A stretch of DNA of 64,000 nt from Auanema rhodensis (taxonomy: Eukaryota > Nematoda > Chromadorea > Rhabditida > Rhabditidae), in contig OZ059900.1 of NCBI GenBank assembly GCA_964057225.1, forward strand, positions 19,855,638 through 19,919,637, read 5' to 3'. How positions within the stretch are numbered: the first letter of the stretch is position 1; each line of letters starts with the position of its first letter. A model generated the notes under the pieces. The model worked only from the letters and a program-made list of their open reading frames with translations. It did not search any database and was not told the origin of the DNA. Below, piece by piece: positions 22,915 to 36,936 of the stretch. Position numbers and translations under genes: made by a program.

Positions 22915-25900
22915 CAATTTTGAGCTAGGTTGCATTGACATTGCATGAGTTTGAACACATGAAATCGTAAGTCAAAACCTTGTTTACAGCGAAATTTCCA
23001 AAAACTGGTTTTCCAGCATAATAAAATATTTCTCATGGGAAATACTGTGTTTTTGTATTTTTCTAGTGTTCAGCATGTAAAATGCTTCATTTTAGTATGT
23101 AACATGCTGAAATTCGTTGCATTTGACGACTCATATGAACAAAAATCGATTTAATCAATATTAGCCATAAAGGGCGTGCCCTCAGAATATGCTAATTTCC
23201 TTAATTTTCTAACCCTTGTTTTTTTGTCGTGAAAGTGGAACTAGACGTTGTACGAACAATTTTGAGCTAGGTTTCATTGACATTGCATGAGTTTGAACAC
23301 ATGAAATCGTAAGTCAAAACCTTGTTTACAGCGAAATTTCCAAAAACTGGTTTTCCAGCATAATAAAATATTTCTCATGGGAAATACTGTGTTTCTGTAT
23401 TTTTCTAGTGTTCAGCATGTAAAATGCTTCATTTTAGTATGTAACACGCTGAAATTCGTTGCATTTGACGACTCATATGAACAAAAATCGATTTAATCAA
23501 TATTAGCCATAAGGGGCGTGCCCTCAGAATATGCTAATTTCCTTAATTTTCTAACCCCTGTTTTTTTGTCGTGAAAGTGGAACTAGACGTTGTACGAACA
23601 ATTTTGAGCTAGGTTTCATTGACATTGCATGAGTTTGAACACATGAAATCGTAAGTCAAAACCTTGTTTACAGCGAAATTTCCAAAAACTGGTTTTCCAG
23701 CATAATAAAATATTTCTCATGGGAAATACTGTGTTTTTGTATTTTTCTAGTGTTCAGCATGTAAAATGCTTCATTTTAGTATGTAACACGCTGAAATTCG
23801 TTGCATTTGACGACTCATATGAACAAAAATCGATTTAATCAATATTAGCCATAAGGGGCGTGCCCTCAGAATATGCTAATTTCCTTAATTTTCTAACCCC
23901 TGTTTTTTTGTCGTGAAAGTGGAACTAGACGTTGTACGAACAATTTTGAGCTAGGTTTCATTGACATTGCATGAGTTTGAACACATGAAATCGTAAGTCA
24001 AAACCTTGTTTACAGCGAAATTTCCAAAAACTGGTTTTCCAGCATAATAAAATATTTCTCATGGGAAATACTGTGTTTTTGTATTTTTCTAGTGTTCAGC
24101 ATGTAAAATGCTTCATTTTAGTATGTAACACGCTGAAATTGGTTGCATTTGACGACTCATATGAACAAAAATCGATTTAATCAATATTAGCCATAAGGGG
24201 CGTGCCCTCAGAATATGCTAATTTCCTTAATTTTCTAACCCCTGTTTTTTTGTCGTGAAAGTGGAACTAGACGTTGTACGAACAATTTTGAGCTAGGTTT
24301 CATTGACATTGCATGAGTTTGAACACATGAAATCGTAAGTCAAAACCTTGTTTACAGCGAAATTTCCAAAAACTGGTTTTCCAGCATAATAAAATATTTC
24401 TCATGGGAAATACTGTGTTTTTGTATTTTTCTAGTGTTCAGCATGTAAAATGCTTCATTTTAGTATGTAACTCGCTGAAATTCGTTGCATTTGACGACTC
24501 ATATGAACAAAAATCGATTTAATCAATATTAGCCATAAGGGGCGTGCCCTCAGAATATGCTAATTTCCTTAATTTTCTAACCCCTGTTTTTTTGTCGTGA
24601 AAGTGGAACTAGACGTTGTACGAACAATTTTGAGCTAGGTTTCATTGACATTGCATGAGTTTGAACACATGAAATCGTAAGTCAAAACCTTGTTTACAGC
24701 GAAATTTCCAAAAACTGGTTTTCCAGCATAATAAAATATTTCTCATGGGAAATACTGTGTTTTTGTATTTTTCTAGTGTTCAGCATGTAAAATGCTTCAT
24801 TTTAGTATGTAACACGCTGAAATTGGTTGCATTTGACGACTCATATGAACAAAAATCGATTTAATCAATATTAGCCATAAGGGGCGTGCCCTCAGAATAT
24901 GCTAATTTCCTTAATTTTCTAACCCCTGTTTTTTTGTCGTGAAAGTGGAACTAGACGTTGTACGAACAATTTTGAGCTAGGTTTCATTGACATTGCATGA
25001 GTTTGAACACATGAAATCGTAAGTCAAAACCTTGTTTACAGCGAAATTTCCAAAAACTGGTTTTCCAGCATAATAAAATATTTCTCATGGGAAATACTGT
25101 GTTTTTGTATTTTTCTAGTGTTCAGCATGTAAAATGCTTCATTTTAGTATGTAACTCGCTGAAATTCGTTGCATTTGACGACTCATATGAACAAAAATCG
25201 ATTTAATCAATATTAGCCATAAGGGGCGTGCCCTCAGAATATGCTAATTTCCTTAATTTTCTAACCCCTGTTTTTTTGTCGTGAAAGTGGAACTAGACGT
25301 TGTACGAACAATTTTGAGCTAGGTTTCATTGACATTGCATGAGTTTGAACACATGAAATCGTAAGTCAAAACCTTGTTTACAGCGAAATTTCCAAAAACT
25401 GGTTTTCCAGCATAATAAAATATTTCTCATGGGAAATACTGTGTTTTTGTATTTTTCTAGTGTTCAGCATGTAAAATGCTTCATTTTAGTATGTAACACG
25501 CTGAAATTCGTTGCATTTGACGACTCATATGAACAAAAATCGATTTAATCAATATTAGCCATAAGGGGCGTGCCCTCAGAATATGCTAATTTCCTTAATT
25601 TTCTAACCCCTGTTTTTTTGTCGTGAAAGTGGAACTAGACGTTGTACGAACAATTTTGAGCTAGGTTTCATTGACATTGCATGAGTTTGAACACATGAAA
25701 TCGTAAGTCAAAACCTTGTTTACAGCGAAATTTCCAAAAACTGGTTTTCCAGCATAATAAAATATTTCTCATGGGAAATACTGTGTTTTTGTATTTTTCT
25801 AGTGTTCAGCATGTAAAATGCTTCATTTTAGTATGTAACACGCTGAAATTCGTTGCATTTGACGACTCATATGAACAAAAATCGATTTAATCAATATTAG

Positions 25901-28900
25901 CCATAAGGGGCGTGCCCTCAGAATATGCTAATTTCCTTAATTTTCTAACCCTTGTTTTTTTGTCGTGAAAGTGGAACTAGACGTTGTACGAACAATTTTG
26001 AGCTAGGTTTCATTGACATTGCATGAGTTTGAACACATGAAATCGTAAGTCAAAACCTTGTTTACAGCGAAATTTCCAAAAACTGGTTTTCCAGCATAAT
26101 AAAATATTTCTCATGGGAAATACTGTGTTTTTGTATTTTTCTAGTGTTCAGCATGTAAAATGCTTCATTTTAGTATGTAACATGCTGAAATTCGTTGCAT
26201 TTGACGACTCATATGAACAAAAATCGATTTAATCAATATTAGCCATAAGGGGCGTGCCCTCAGAATATGCTAATTTCCTTAATTTTCTAACCCCTGTTTT
26301 TTTGTCGTGAAAGTGGAACTAGACGTTGTACGAACAATTTTGAGCTAGGTTTCATTGACATTGCATGAGTTTGAACACATGAAATCGTAAGTCAAAACCT
26401 TGTTTACAGCGAAATTTCCAAAAACTGGTTTTCCAGCATAATAAAATATTTCTCATGGGAAATACTGTGTTTTTGTATTTTTCTAGTGTTCAGCATGTAA
26501 AATGCTTCATTTTAGTATGTAACACGCTGAAATTCGTTGCATTTGACGACTCATATGAACAAAAATCGATTTAATCAATATTAGCCATAAGGGGCGTGCC
26601 CTCAGAATATGCTAATTTCCTTAATTTTCTAACCCCTGTTTTTTTGTCGTGAAAGTGGAACTAGACGTTGTACGAACAATTTTGAGCTAGGTTTCATTGA
26701 CATTGCATGAGTTTGAACACATGAAATCGTAAGTCAAAACCTTGTTTACAGCGAAATTTCCAAAAACTGGTTTTCCAGCATAATAAAATATTTCTCATGG
26801 GAAATACTGTGTTTTTGTATTTTTCTAGTGTTCAGCATGTAAAATGCTTCATTTTAGTATGTAACACGCTGAAATTCGTTGCATTTGACGACTCATATGA
26901 ACAAAAATCGATTTAATCAATATTAGCCATAAGGGGCGTGCCCTCAGAATATGCTAATTTCCTTAATTTTCTAACCCTTGTTTTTTTGTCGTGAAAGTGG
27001 AACTAGACGTTGTACGAACAATTTTGAGCTAGGTTTCATTGACATTGCATGAGTTTGAACACATGAAATCGTAAGTCAAAACCTTGTTTACAGCGAAATT
27101 TCCAAAAACTGGTTTTCCAGCATAATAAAATATTTCTCATGGGAAATACTGTGTTTTTGTATTTTTCTAGTGTTCAGCATGTAAAATGCTTCATTTTAGT
27201 ATGTAACATGCTGAAATTCGTTGCATTTGACGACTCATATGAACAAAAATCGATTTAATCAATATTAGCCATAAGGGGCGTGCCCTCAGAATATGCTAAT
27301 TTCCTTAATTTTCTAACCCCTGTTTTTTTGTCGTGAAAGTGGAACTAGACGTTGTACGAACAATTTTGAGCTAGGTTTCATTGACATTCCATGAGTTTGA
27401 ACACATGAAATCGTAAGTCAAAACCTTGTTTACAGCGAAATTTCCAAAAACTGGTTTTCCAGCATAATAAAATATTTCTCATGGGAAATACTGTGTTTTT
27501 GTATTTTTCTAGTGTTCAGCATGTAAAATGCTTCATTTTAGTATGTAACACGCTGAAATTCGTTGCATTTGACGACTCATATGAACAAAAATCGATTTAA
27601 TCAATATTAGCCATAAGGGGCGTGCCCTCAGAATATGCTAATTTCCTTAATTTTCTAACCCCTGTTTTTTTGTCGTGAAAGTGGAACTAGACGTTGTACG
27701 AACAATTTTGAGCTAGGTTTCATTGACATTGCATGAGTTTGAACACATGAAATCGTAAGTCAAAACCTTGTTTACAGCGAAATTTCCAAAAACTGGTTTT
27801 CCAGCATAATAAAATATTTCTCATGGGAAATACTGTGTTTTTGTATTTTTCTAGTGTTCAGCATGTAAAATGCTTCATTTTAGTATGTAACATGCTGAAA
27901 TTCGTTGCATTTGACGACTCATATGAACAAAAATCGATTTAATCAATATTAGCCATAAGGGGCGTGCCCTCAGAATATGCTAATTTCCTTAATTTTCTAA
28001 CCCCTGTTTTTTTGTCGTGAAAGTGGAACTAGACGTTGTACGAACAATTTTGAGCTAGGTTTCATTGACATTGCATGAGTTTGAACACATGAAATCGTAA
28101 GTCAAAACCTTGTTTACAGCGAAATTTCCAAAAACTGGTTTTCCAGCATAATAAAATATTTCTCATGGGAAATACTGTGTTTTTGTATTTTTCTAGTGTT
28201 CAGCATGTAAAATGCTTCATTTTAGTATGTAACACGCTGAAATTCGTTGCATTTGACGACTCATATGAACAAAAATCGATTTAATCAATATTAGCCATAA
28301 GGGGCGTGCCCTCAGAATATGCTAATTTCCTTAATTTTCTAACCCCTGTTTTTTTGTCGTGAAAGTGGAACTAGACGTTGTACGAACAATTTTGAGCTAG
28401 GTTTCATTGACATTGCATGAGTTTGAACACATGAAATCGTGAGTCAAAACCTTGTTTACAGCGAAATTTCCAAAAACTGGTTTTCCAGCATAATAAAATA
28501 TTTCTCATGGGAAATACTGTGTTTTTGTATTTTTCTAGTGTTCAGCATGTAAAATGCTTCATTTTAGTATGTAACACGCTGAAATTCGTTGCATTTGACG
28601 ACTCATATGAACAAAAATCGATTTAATCAATATTAGCCATAAGGGGCGTGCCCTCAGAATATGCTAATTTCCTTAATTTTCTAACCCTTGTTTTTTTGTC
28701 GTGAAAGTGGAACTAGACGTTGTACGAACAATTTTGAGCTAGGTTTCATTGACATTGCATGAGTTTGAACACATGAAATCGTAAGTCAAAACCTTGTTTA
28801 CAGCGAAATTTCCAAAAACTGGTTTTCCAGCATAATAAAATATTTCTCATGGGAAATACTGTGTTTTTGTATTTTTCTAGTGTTCAGCATGTAAAATGCT

Positions 28901-29070
28901 TCATTTTAGTATGTAACATGCTGAAATTCGTTGCATTTGACGACTCATATGAACAAAAATCGATTTAATCAATATTAGCCATAAGGGGCGTGCCCTCAGA
29001 ATATGCTAATTTCCTTAATTTTCTAACCCCTGTTTTTTTGTCGTGAAAGTGGAACTAGACGTTGTACGAA
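22915..29070 (+). repeat. 18-mer higher-order repeat, first unit (copies 68-85)
   Basis: The unit starts with copy 68 (t18g, c191t, g257a, c302t) and copy 69 (t139c). It continues through a190t copies 72 and 74, then c302t/c191t pairs at 76/77 and 79/80, g29c in 81, c191t in 82, and c302t/c191t at 84/85. The next unit begins immediately at 29071 with the same c191t+g257a+c302t monomer and t139c follower. Copies 73-74 repeat copies 71-72 (c201g then a190t) and explain part of the difference from unit two. Confidence 0.86.
23941..25308 (+). repeat. Local dimer duplication (copies 71-74)
   Basis: Copies 71 and 73 carry c201g, and copies 72 and 74 carry a190t; all four are otherwise consensus. 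c201g is seen nowhere else in the window, so the 684-bp pair was duplicated locally, probably after the larger 18-mer duplication because the second unit lacks it. Confidence 0.85.
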
Positions 29071-32000
29071 CAATTTTGAGCTAGGTTTCATTGACATTGC
29101 ATGAGTTTGAACACATGAAATCGTAAGTCAAAACCTTGTTTACAGCGAAATTTCCAAAAACTGGTTTTCCAGCATAATAAAATATTTCTCATGGGAAATA
29201 CTGTGTTTTTGTATTTTTCTAGTGTTCAGCATGTAAAATGCTTCATTTTAGTATGTAACATGCTGAAATTCGTTGCATTTGACGACTCATATGAACAAAA
29301 ATCGATTTAATCAATATTAGCCATAAAGGGCGTGCCCTCAGAATATGCTAATTTCCTTAATTTTCTAACCCTTGTTTTTTTGTCGTGAAAGTGGAACTAG
29401 ACGTTGTACGAACAATTTTGAGCTAGGTTTCATTGACATTGCATGAGTTTGAACACATGAAATCGTAAGTCAAAACCTTGTTTACAGCGAAATTTCCAAA
29501 AACTGGTTTTCCAGCATAATAAAATATTTCTCATGGGAAATACTGTGTTTCTGTATTTTTCTAGTGTTCAGCATGTAAAATGCTTCATTTTAGTATGTAA
29601 CACGCTGAAATTCGTTGCATTTGACGACTCATATGAACAAAAATCGATTTAATCAATATTAGCCATAAGGGGCGTGCCCTCAGAATATGCTAATTTCCTT
29701 AATTTTCTAACCCCTGTTTTTTTGTCGTGAAAGTGGAACTAGACGTTGTACGAACAATTTTGAGCTAGGTTTCATTGACATTGCATGAGTTTGAACACAT
29801 GAAATCGTAAGTCAAAACCTTGTTTACAGCGAAATTTCCAAAAACTGGTTTTCCAGCATAATAAAATATTTCTCATGGGAAATACTGTGTTTTTGTATTT
29901 TTCTAGTGTTCAGCATGTAAAATGCTTCATTTTAGTATGTAACACGCTGAAATTCGTTGCATTTGACGACTCATATGAACAAAAATCGATTTAATCAATA
30001 TTAGCCATAAGGGGCGTGCCCTCAGAATATGCTAATTTCCTTAAATTTCTAACCCCTGTTTTTTTGTCGTGAAAGTGGAACTAGACGTTGTACGAACAAT
30101 TTTGAGCTAGGTTTCATTGACATTGCATGAGTTTGAACACATGAAATCGTAAGTCAAAACCTTGTTTACAGCGAAATTTCCAAAAACTGGTTTTCCAGCA
30201 TAATAAAATATTTCTCATGGGAAATACTGTGTTTTTGTATTTTTCTAGTGTTCAGCATGTAAAATGCTTCATTTTAGTATGTAACACGCTGAAATTCGTT
30301 GCATTTGACGACTCATATGAACAAAAATCGATTTAATCAATATTAGCCATAAGGGGCGTGCCCTCAGAATATGCTAATTTCCTTAATTTTCTAACCCCTG
30401 TTTTTTTGTCGTGAAAGTGGAACTAGACGTTGTACGAACAATTTTGAGCTAGGTTTCATTGACATTGCATGAGTTTGAACACATGAAATCGTAAGTCAAA
30501 ACCTTGTTTACAGCGAAATTTCCAAAAACTGGTTTTCCAGCATAATAAAATATTTCTCATGGGAAATACTGTGTTTTTGTATTTTTCTAGTGTTCAGCAT
30601 GTAAAATGCTTCATTTTAGTATGTAACTCGCTGAAATTCGTTGCATTTGACGACTCATATGAACAAAAATCGATTTAATCAATATTAGCCATAAGGGGCG
30701 TGCCCTCAGAATATGCTAATTTCCTTAATTTTCTAACCCCTGTTTTTTTGTCGTGAAAGTGGAACTAGACGTTGTACGAACAATTTTGAGCTAGGTTTCA
30801 TTGACATTGCATGAGTTTGAACACATGAAATCGTAAGTCAAAACCTTGTTTACAGCGAAATTTCCAAAAACTGGTTTTCCAGCATAATAAAATATTTCTC
30901 ATGGGAAATACTGTGTTTTTGTATTTTTCTAGTGTTCAGCATGTAAAATGCTTCATTTTAGTATGTAACATGCTGAAATTCGTTGCATTTGACGACTCAT
31001 ATGAACAAAAATCGATTTAATCAATATTAGCCATAAGGGGCGTGCCCTCAGAATATGCTAATTTCCTTAATTTTCTAACCCCTGTTTTTTTGTCGTGAAA
31101 GTGGAACTAGACGTTGTACGAACAATTTTGAGCTAGGTTTCATTGACATTGCATGAGTTTGAACACATGAAATCGTAAGTCAAAACCTTGTTTACAGCGA
31201 AATTTCCAAAAACTGGTTTTCCAGCATAATAAAATATTTCTCATGGGAAATACTGTGTTTTTGTATTTTTCTAGTGTTCAGCATGTAAAATGCTTCATTT
31301 TAGTATGTAACACGCTGAAATTCGTTGCATTTGACGACTCATATGAACAAAAATCGATTTAATCAATATTAGCCATAAGGGGCGTGCCCTCAGAATATGC
31401 TAATTTCCTTAATTTTCTAACCCCTGTTTTTTTGTCGTGAAAGTGGAACTAGACGTTGTACGAACAATTTTGAGCTAGGTTTCATTGACATTGCATGAGT
31501 TTGAACACATGAAATCGTAAGTCAAAACCTTGTTTACAGCGAAATTTCCAAAAACTGGTTTTCCAGCATAATAAAATATTTCTCATGGGAAATACTGTGT
31601 TTTTGTATTTTTCTAGTGTTCAGCATGTAAAATGCTTCATTTTAGTATGTAACACGCTGAAATTCGTTGCATTTGACGACTCATATGAACAAAAATCGAT
31701 TTAATCAATATTAGCCATAAGGGGCGTGCCCTCAGAATATGCTAATTTCCTTAATTTTCTAACCCTTGTTTTTTTGTCGTGAAAGTGGAACTAGACGTTG
31801 TACGAACAATTTTGAGCTAGGTTTCATTGACATTGCATGAGTTTGAACACATGAAATCGTAAGTCAAAACCTTGTTTACAGCGAAATTTCCAAAAACTGG
31901 TTTTCCAGCATAATAAAATATTTCTCATGGGAAATACTGTGTTTTTGTATTTTTCTAGTGTTCAGCATGTAAAATGCTTCATTTTAGTATGTAACATGCT

Positions 32001-34884
32001 GAAATTCGTTGCATTTGACGACTCATATGAACAAAAATCGATTTAATCAATATTAGCCATAAGGGGCGTGCCCTCAGAATATGCTAATTTCCTTAATTTT
32101 CTAACCCCTGTTTTTTTGTCGTGAAAGTGGAACTAGACGTTGTACGAACAATTTTGAGCTAGGTTTCATTGACATTGCATGAGTTTGAACACATGAAATC
32201 GTAAGTCAAAACCTTGTTTACAGCGAAATTTCCAAAAACTGGTTTTCCAGCATAATAAAATATTTCTCATGGGAAATACTGTGTTTTTGTATTTTTCTAG
32301 TGTTCAGCATGTAAAATGCTTCATTTTAGTATGTAACACGCTGAAATTCGTTGCATTTGACGACTCATATGAACAAAAATCGATTTAATCAATATTAGCC
32401 ATAAGGGGCGTGCCCTCAGAATATGCTAATTTCCTTAATTTTCTAACCCCTGTTTTTTTGTCGTGAAAGTGGAACTAGACGTTGTACGAACAATTTTGAG
32501 CTAGGTTTCATTGACATTGCATGAGTTTGAACACATGAAATCGTAAGTCAAAACCTTGTTTACAGCGAAATTTCCAAAAACTGGTTTTCCAGCATAATAA
32601 AATATTTCTCATGGGAAATACTGTGTTTTTGTATTTTTCTAGTGTTCAGCATGTAAAATGCTTCATTTTAGTATGTAACACGCTGAAATTCGTTGCATTT
32701 GACGACTCATATGAACAAAAATCGATTTAATCAATATTAGCCATAAGGGGCGTGCCCTCAGAATATGCTAATTTCCTTAATTTTCTAACCCTTGTTTTTT
32801 TGTCGTGAAAGTGGAACTAGACGTTGTACGAACAATTTTGAGCTAGGTTTCATTGACATTGCATGAGTTTGAACACATGAAATCGTAAGTCAAAACCTTG
32901 TTTACAGCGAAATTTCCAAAAACTGGTTTTCCAGCATAATAAAATATTTCTCATGGGAAATACTGTGTTTTTGTATTTTTCTAGTGTTCAGCATGTAAAA
33001 TGCTTCATTTTAGTATGTAACATGCTGAAATTCGTTGCATTTGACGACTCATATGAACAAAAATCGATTTAATCAATATTAGCCATAAGGGGCGTGCCCT
33101 CAGAATATGCTAATTTCCTTAATTTTCTAACCCCTGTTTTTTTGTCGTGAAAGTGGAACTAGACGTTGTACGAACAATTTTGAGCTAGGTTTCATTGACA
33201 TTCCATGAGTTTGAACACATGAAATCGTAAGTCAAAACCTTGTTTACAGCGAAATTTCCAAAAACTGGTTTTCCAGCATAATAAAATATTTCTCATGGGA
33301 AATACTGTGTTTTTGTATTTTTCTAGTGTTCAGCATGTAAAATGCTTCATTTTAGTATGTAACACGCTGAAAATCGTTGCATTTGACGACTCATATGAAC
33401 AAAAATCGATTTAATCAATATTAGCCATAAGGGGCGTGCCCTCAGAATATGCTAATTTCCTTAATTTTCTAACCCCTGTTTTTTTGTCGTGAAAGTGGAA
33501 CTAGACGTTGTACGAACAATTTTGAGCTAGGTTTCATTGACATTGCATGAGTTTGAACACATGAAATCGTAAGTCAAAACCTTGTTTACAGCGAAATTTC
33601 CAAAAACTGGTTTTCCAGCATAATAAAATATTTCTCATGGGAAATACTGTGTTTTTGTATTTTTCTAGTGTTCAGCATGTAAAATGCTTCATTTTAGTAT
33701 GTAACATGCTGAAATTCGTTGCATTTGACGACTCATATGAACAAAAATCGATTTAATCAATATTAGCCATAAGGGGCGTGCCCTCAGAATATGCTAATTT
33801 CCTTAATTTTCTAACCCCTGTTTTTTTGTCGTGAAAGTGGAACTAGACGTTGTACGAACAATTTTGAGCTAGGTTTCATTGACATTGCATGAGTTTGAAC
33901 ACATGAAATCGTAAGTCAAAACCTTGTTTACAGCGAAATTTCCAAAAACTGGTTTTCCAGCATAATAAAATATTTCTCATGGGAAATACTGTGTTTTTGT
34001 ATTTTTCTAGTGTTCAGCATGTAAAATGCTTCATTTTAGTATGTAACACGCTGAAATTCGTTGCAATTGACGACTCATATGAACAAAAATCGATTTAATC
34101 AATATTAGCCATAAGGGGCGTGCCCTCAGAATATGCTAATTTCCTTAATTTTCTAACCCCTGTTTTTTTGTCGTGAAAGTGGAACTAGACGTTGTACGAA
34201 CAATTTTGAGCTAGGTTTCATTGACATTGCATGAGTTTGAACACATGAAATCGTAAGTCAAAACCTTGTTTACAGCGAAATTTCCAAAAACTGGTTTTCC
34301 AGCATAATAAAATATTTCTCATGGGAAATACTGTGTTTTTGTATTTTTCTAGTGTTCAGCATGTAAAATGCTTCATTTTAGTATGTAACACGCTGAAATT
34401 CGTTGCATTTGACGACTCATATGAACAAAAATCGATTTAATCAATATTAGCCATAAGGGGCGTGCCCTCAGAATATGCTAATTTCCTTAATTTTCTAACC
34501 CTTGTTTTTTTGTCGTGAAAGTGGAACTAGACGTTGTACGAACAATTTTGAGCTAGGTTTCATTGACATTGCATGAGTTTGAACACATGAAATCGTAAGT
34601 CAAAACCTTGTTTACAGCGAAATTTCCAAAAACTGGTTTTCCAGCATAATAAAATATTTCTCATGGGAAATACTGTGTTTTTGTATTTTTCTAGTGTTCA
34701 GCATGTAAAATGCTTCATTTTAGTATGTAACATGCTGAAATTCGTTGCATTTGACGACTCATATGAACAAAAATCGATTTAATCAATATTAGCCATAAGG
34801 GGCGTGCCCTCAGAATATGCTAATTTCCTTAATTTTCTAACCCCTGTTTTTTTGTCGTGAAAGTGGAACTAGACGTTGTACGAA
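29071..34884 (+). repeat. 17-mer higher-order repeat, second unit (copies 86-102)
   Basis: This directly abuts the first unit and follows the same order: 86 c191t+g257a+c302t; 87 t139c; 90 a190t; 93/94 and 96/97 c302t then c191t; 98 g29c; 99 c191t; 101/102 c302t then c191t. The offset is 18 monomers (6156 bp) at the left and 17 (5814 bp) at the right. The shift is explained by the extra 71-74 dimer in unit one and an extra c191t copy (91) here. Private changes include t199a in 98. Confidence 0.86.
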
Positions 34885-35568
34885 CAATTTTGAGCTAGGT
34901 TTCATTGACATTGCATGAGTTTGAACACATGAAATCGTAAGTCAAAACCTTGTTTACAGCGAAATTTCCAAAAACTGGTTTTCCAGCATAATAAAATATT
35001 TCTCATGGGAAATACTGTGTTTTTGTATTTTTCTAGTGTTCAGCATGTAAAATGCTTCATTTTAGTATGTAACACGCTGAAATTCGTTGCATTTGACGAC
35101 TCATATGAACAAAAATCGATTTAATCAATATTAGCCATAAGGGGCGTGCCCTCAGAATATGCTAATTTCCTTAATTTTCTAACCCCTGTTTTTTTGTCGT
35201 GAAAGTGGAACTAGACGTTGTACGAACAATTTTGAGCTAGGTTTCATTGACATTGCATGAGTTTGAACACATGAAATCGTAAGTCAAAACCTTGTTTACA
35301 GCGAAATTTCCAAAAACTGGTTTTCCAGCATAATAAAATATTTCTCATGGGAAATACTGTGTTTTTGTATTTTTCTAGTGTTCAGCATGTAAAATGCTTC
35401 ATTTTAGTATGTAACTCGCTGAAATTCGTTGCATTTGACGACTCATATGAACAAAAATCGATTTAATCAATATTAGCCATAAGGGGCGTGCCCTCAGAAT
35501 ATGCTAATTTCCTTAATTTTCTAACCCTTGTTTTTTTGTCGTGAAAGTGGAACTAGACGTTGTACGAA

Positions 35569-36936
35569 CAATTTTGAGCTAGGTTTCATTGACATTGCAT
35601 GAGTTTGAACACATGAAATCGTAAGTCAAAACCTTGTTTACAGCGAAATTTCCAAAAACTGGTTTTCCAGCATAATAAAATATTTCTCAAGGGAAATACT
35701 GTGTTTTTGTATTTTTCTAGTGTTCAGCATGTAAAATGCTTCCTTTTAGTATGTAACACGCTGAAATTCGTTGCATTTGACGACTCATATGAACAAAAAT
35801 CGATTTAATCAATATTAGCCATAAGGGGCGTGCCCTCAGAATATGCTAATTTCCTTAGTTTTCTAACCCCTGTTTTTTTGTCGTGAAAGTGGAACTAGAC
35901 GTTGTACGAACAATTTTGAGCTAGGTTTCATTGACATTGCATGAGTTTGAACACATGAAATCGTAAGTCAAAACCTTGTTTACAGCGAAATTTCCAAAAA
36001 CTGGTTTTCCAGCATAATAAAATATTTCTCATGGGAAATACTGTGTTTTTGTATTTTTCTAGTGTTCAGCATGTAAAATGCTTCATTTTAGTATGTAACA
36101 CGCTGAAATTCGTTGCATTTGACGACTCATATGAACAAAAATCGATTTATTCAATATTAGCCATAAGGGGCGTCCCCTCAGAATATGCTAATTTCCTTAA
36201 TTTTCTAACCCCTGTTTTTTTGTCGTGAAAGTGGAACTAGACGTTGTACGAACAATTTTGAGCTATGTTTCATTGACATTGCATGAGTTTGAACACATGA
36301 AATCGTAAGTCAAAACCTTGTTTACAGCGAAATTTCCAAAAACTGGTTTTCCAGCATAATAAAATATTTCTCATGGGAAATACTGTGTTTTTGTATTTTT
36401 CTAGTGTTCAGCATGTAAAATGCTTCATTTTAGTATGTAACTCGCTGAAATTCGTTGCATTTGACGACTCATATGAACAAAAATCGATTTAATCAATATT
36501 AGCCATAAGGGGCGTGCCCTCAGAATATGCTAATTTCCTTAATTTTCTAACCCTTGTTTTTTTGTCGTGAAAGTGGAACTAGACGTTGTACGAACAATTT
36601 TGAGCTAGGTTTCATTGACATTGCATGAGTTTGAACACATGAAATCGTAAGTCAAAACCTTGTTTACAGCGAAATTTCCAAAAACTGGTTTTCCAGCATA
36701 ATAAAATATTTCTCATGGGAAATACTGTGTTTTTGTATTTTTCTAGTGTTCAGCATGTAAAATGCTTCCTTTTAGTATGTAACACGCTGAAATTCGTTGC
36801 ATTTGACAACTCATATGAACAAAAATCGATTTAATCAATATTAGCCATAAGGGGCGTGCCCTCAGAATATGCTAATTTCCTTAGTTTTCTAACCCCTGTT
36901 TTTTTGTCGTGAAAGTGGAACTAGACGTTGTACGAA
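35569..36936 (+). repeat. Cassette 1 (copies 105-108)
   Basis: Copy 105 has t122a, a175c, a290g; 106 has a240t and g264c; 107 has g14t, a190t, c302t; 108 has a175c, a290g (plus private g214a). The same four-monomer order occurs at copies 124-127. The a240t change removes a stop and opens a 65-codon frame in copy 106; this is not considered a gene. Confidence 0.85.

Larger units (their letters stand above)
14365..23256 (+). repeat. Domain C: copies 43-68, a290g-rich
   Basis: This subarray has many a290g copies (47, 49, 51, 52, 53, 56, 57, 58, 61, 65), a175c+a290g copies (53, 58), c216a (48, 55, 66) and rare markers: g124a in 43, a49c+t83a in 50 and 54, a56g in 51 and 55, a219t/t220g in 61, c149a+c302t in 62. 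The order of these markers recurs in domain F about 30 kb downstream. Copies 67 and 68 carry g257a and lead into domain D. Confidence 0.82.
23257..35568 (+). repeat. Domain D: copies 69-104, c191t/c302t/a190t
   Basis: This is the most uniform stretch, with many consensus monomers and few marker types: c191t, c302t and a190t. The t199g, a290g, c216a and a175c markers of domains B, C, E and F are absent. Most of it belongs to the 18/17-mer higher-order pair. Copies 103 (consensus) and 104 (a190t+c302t) lead into domain E. Confidence 0.82.

Noticed and set aside
36031-36228. 65-codon open frame in copy 106, repeated at 39109-39306 and 42529-42726
   Set aside because: It lies wholly inside satellite monomers and exists only because a240t removes the usual TAA. 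The three copies are identical because the cassette was duplicated. No recognisable domain, and the same frame is closed in the other monomers.
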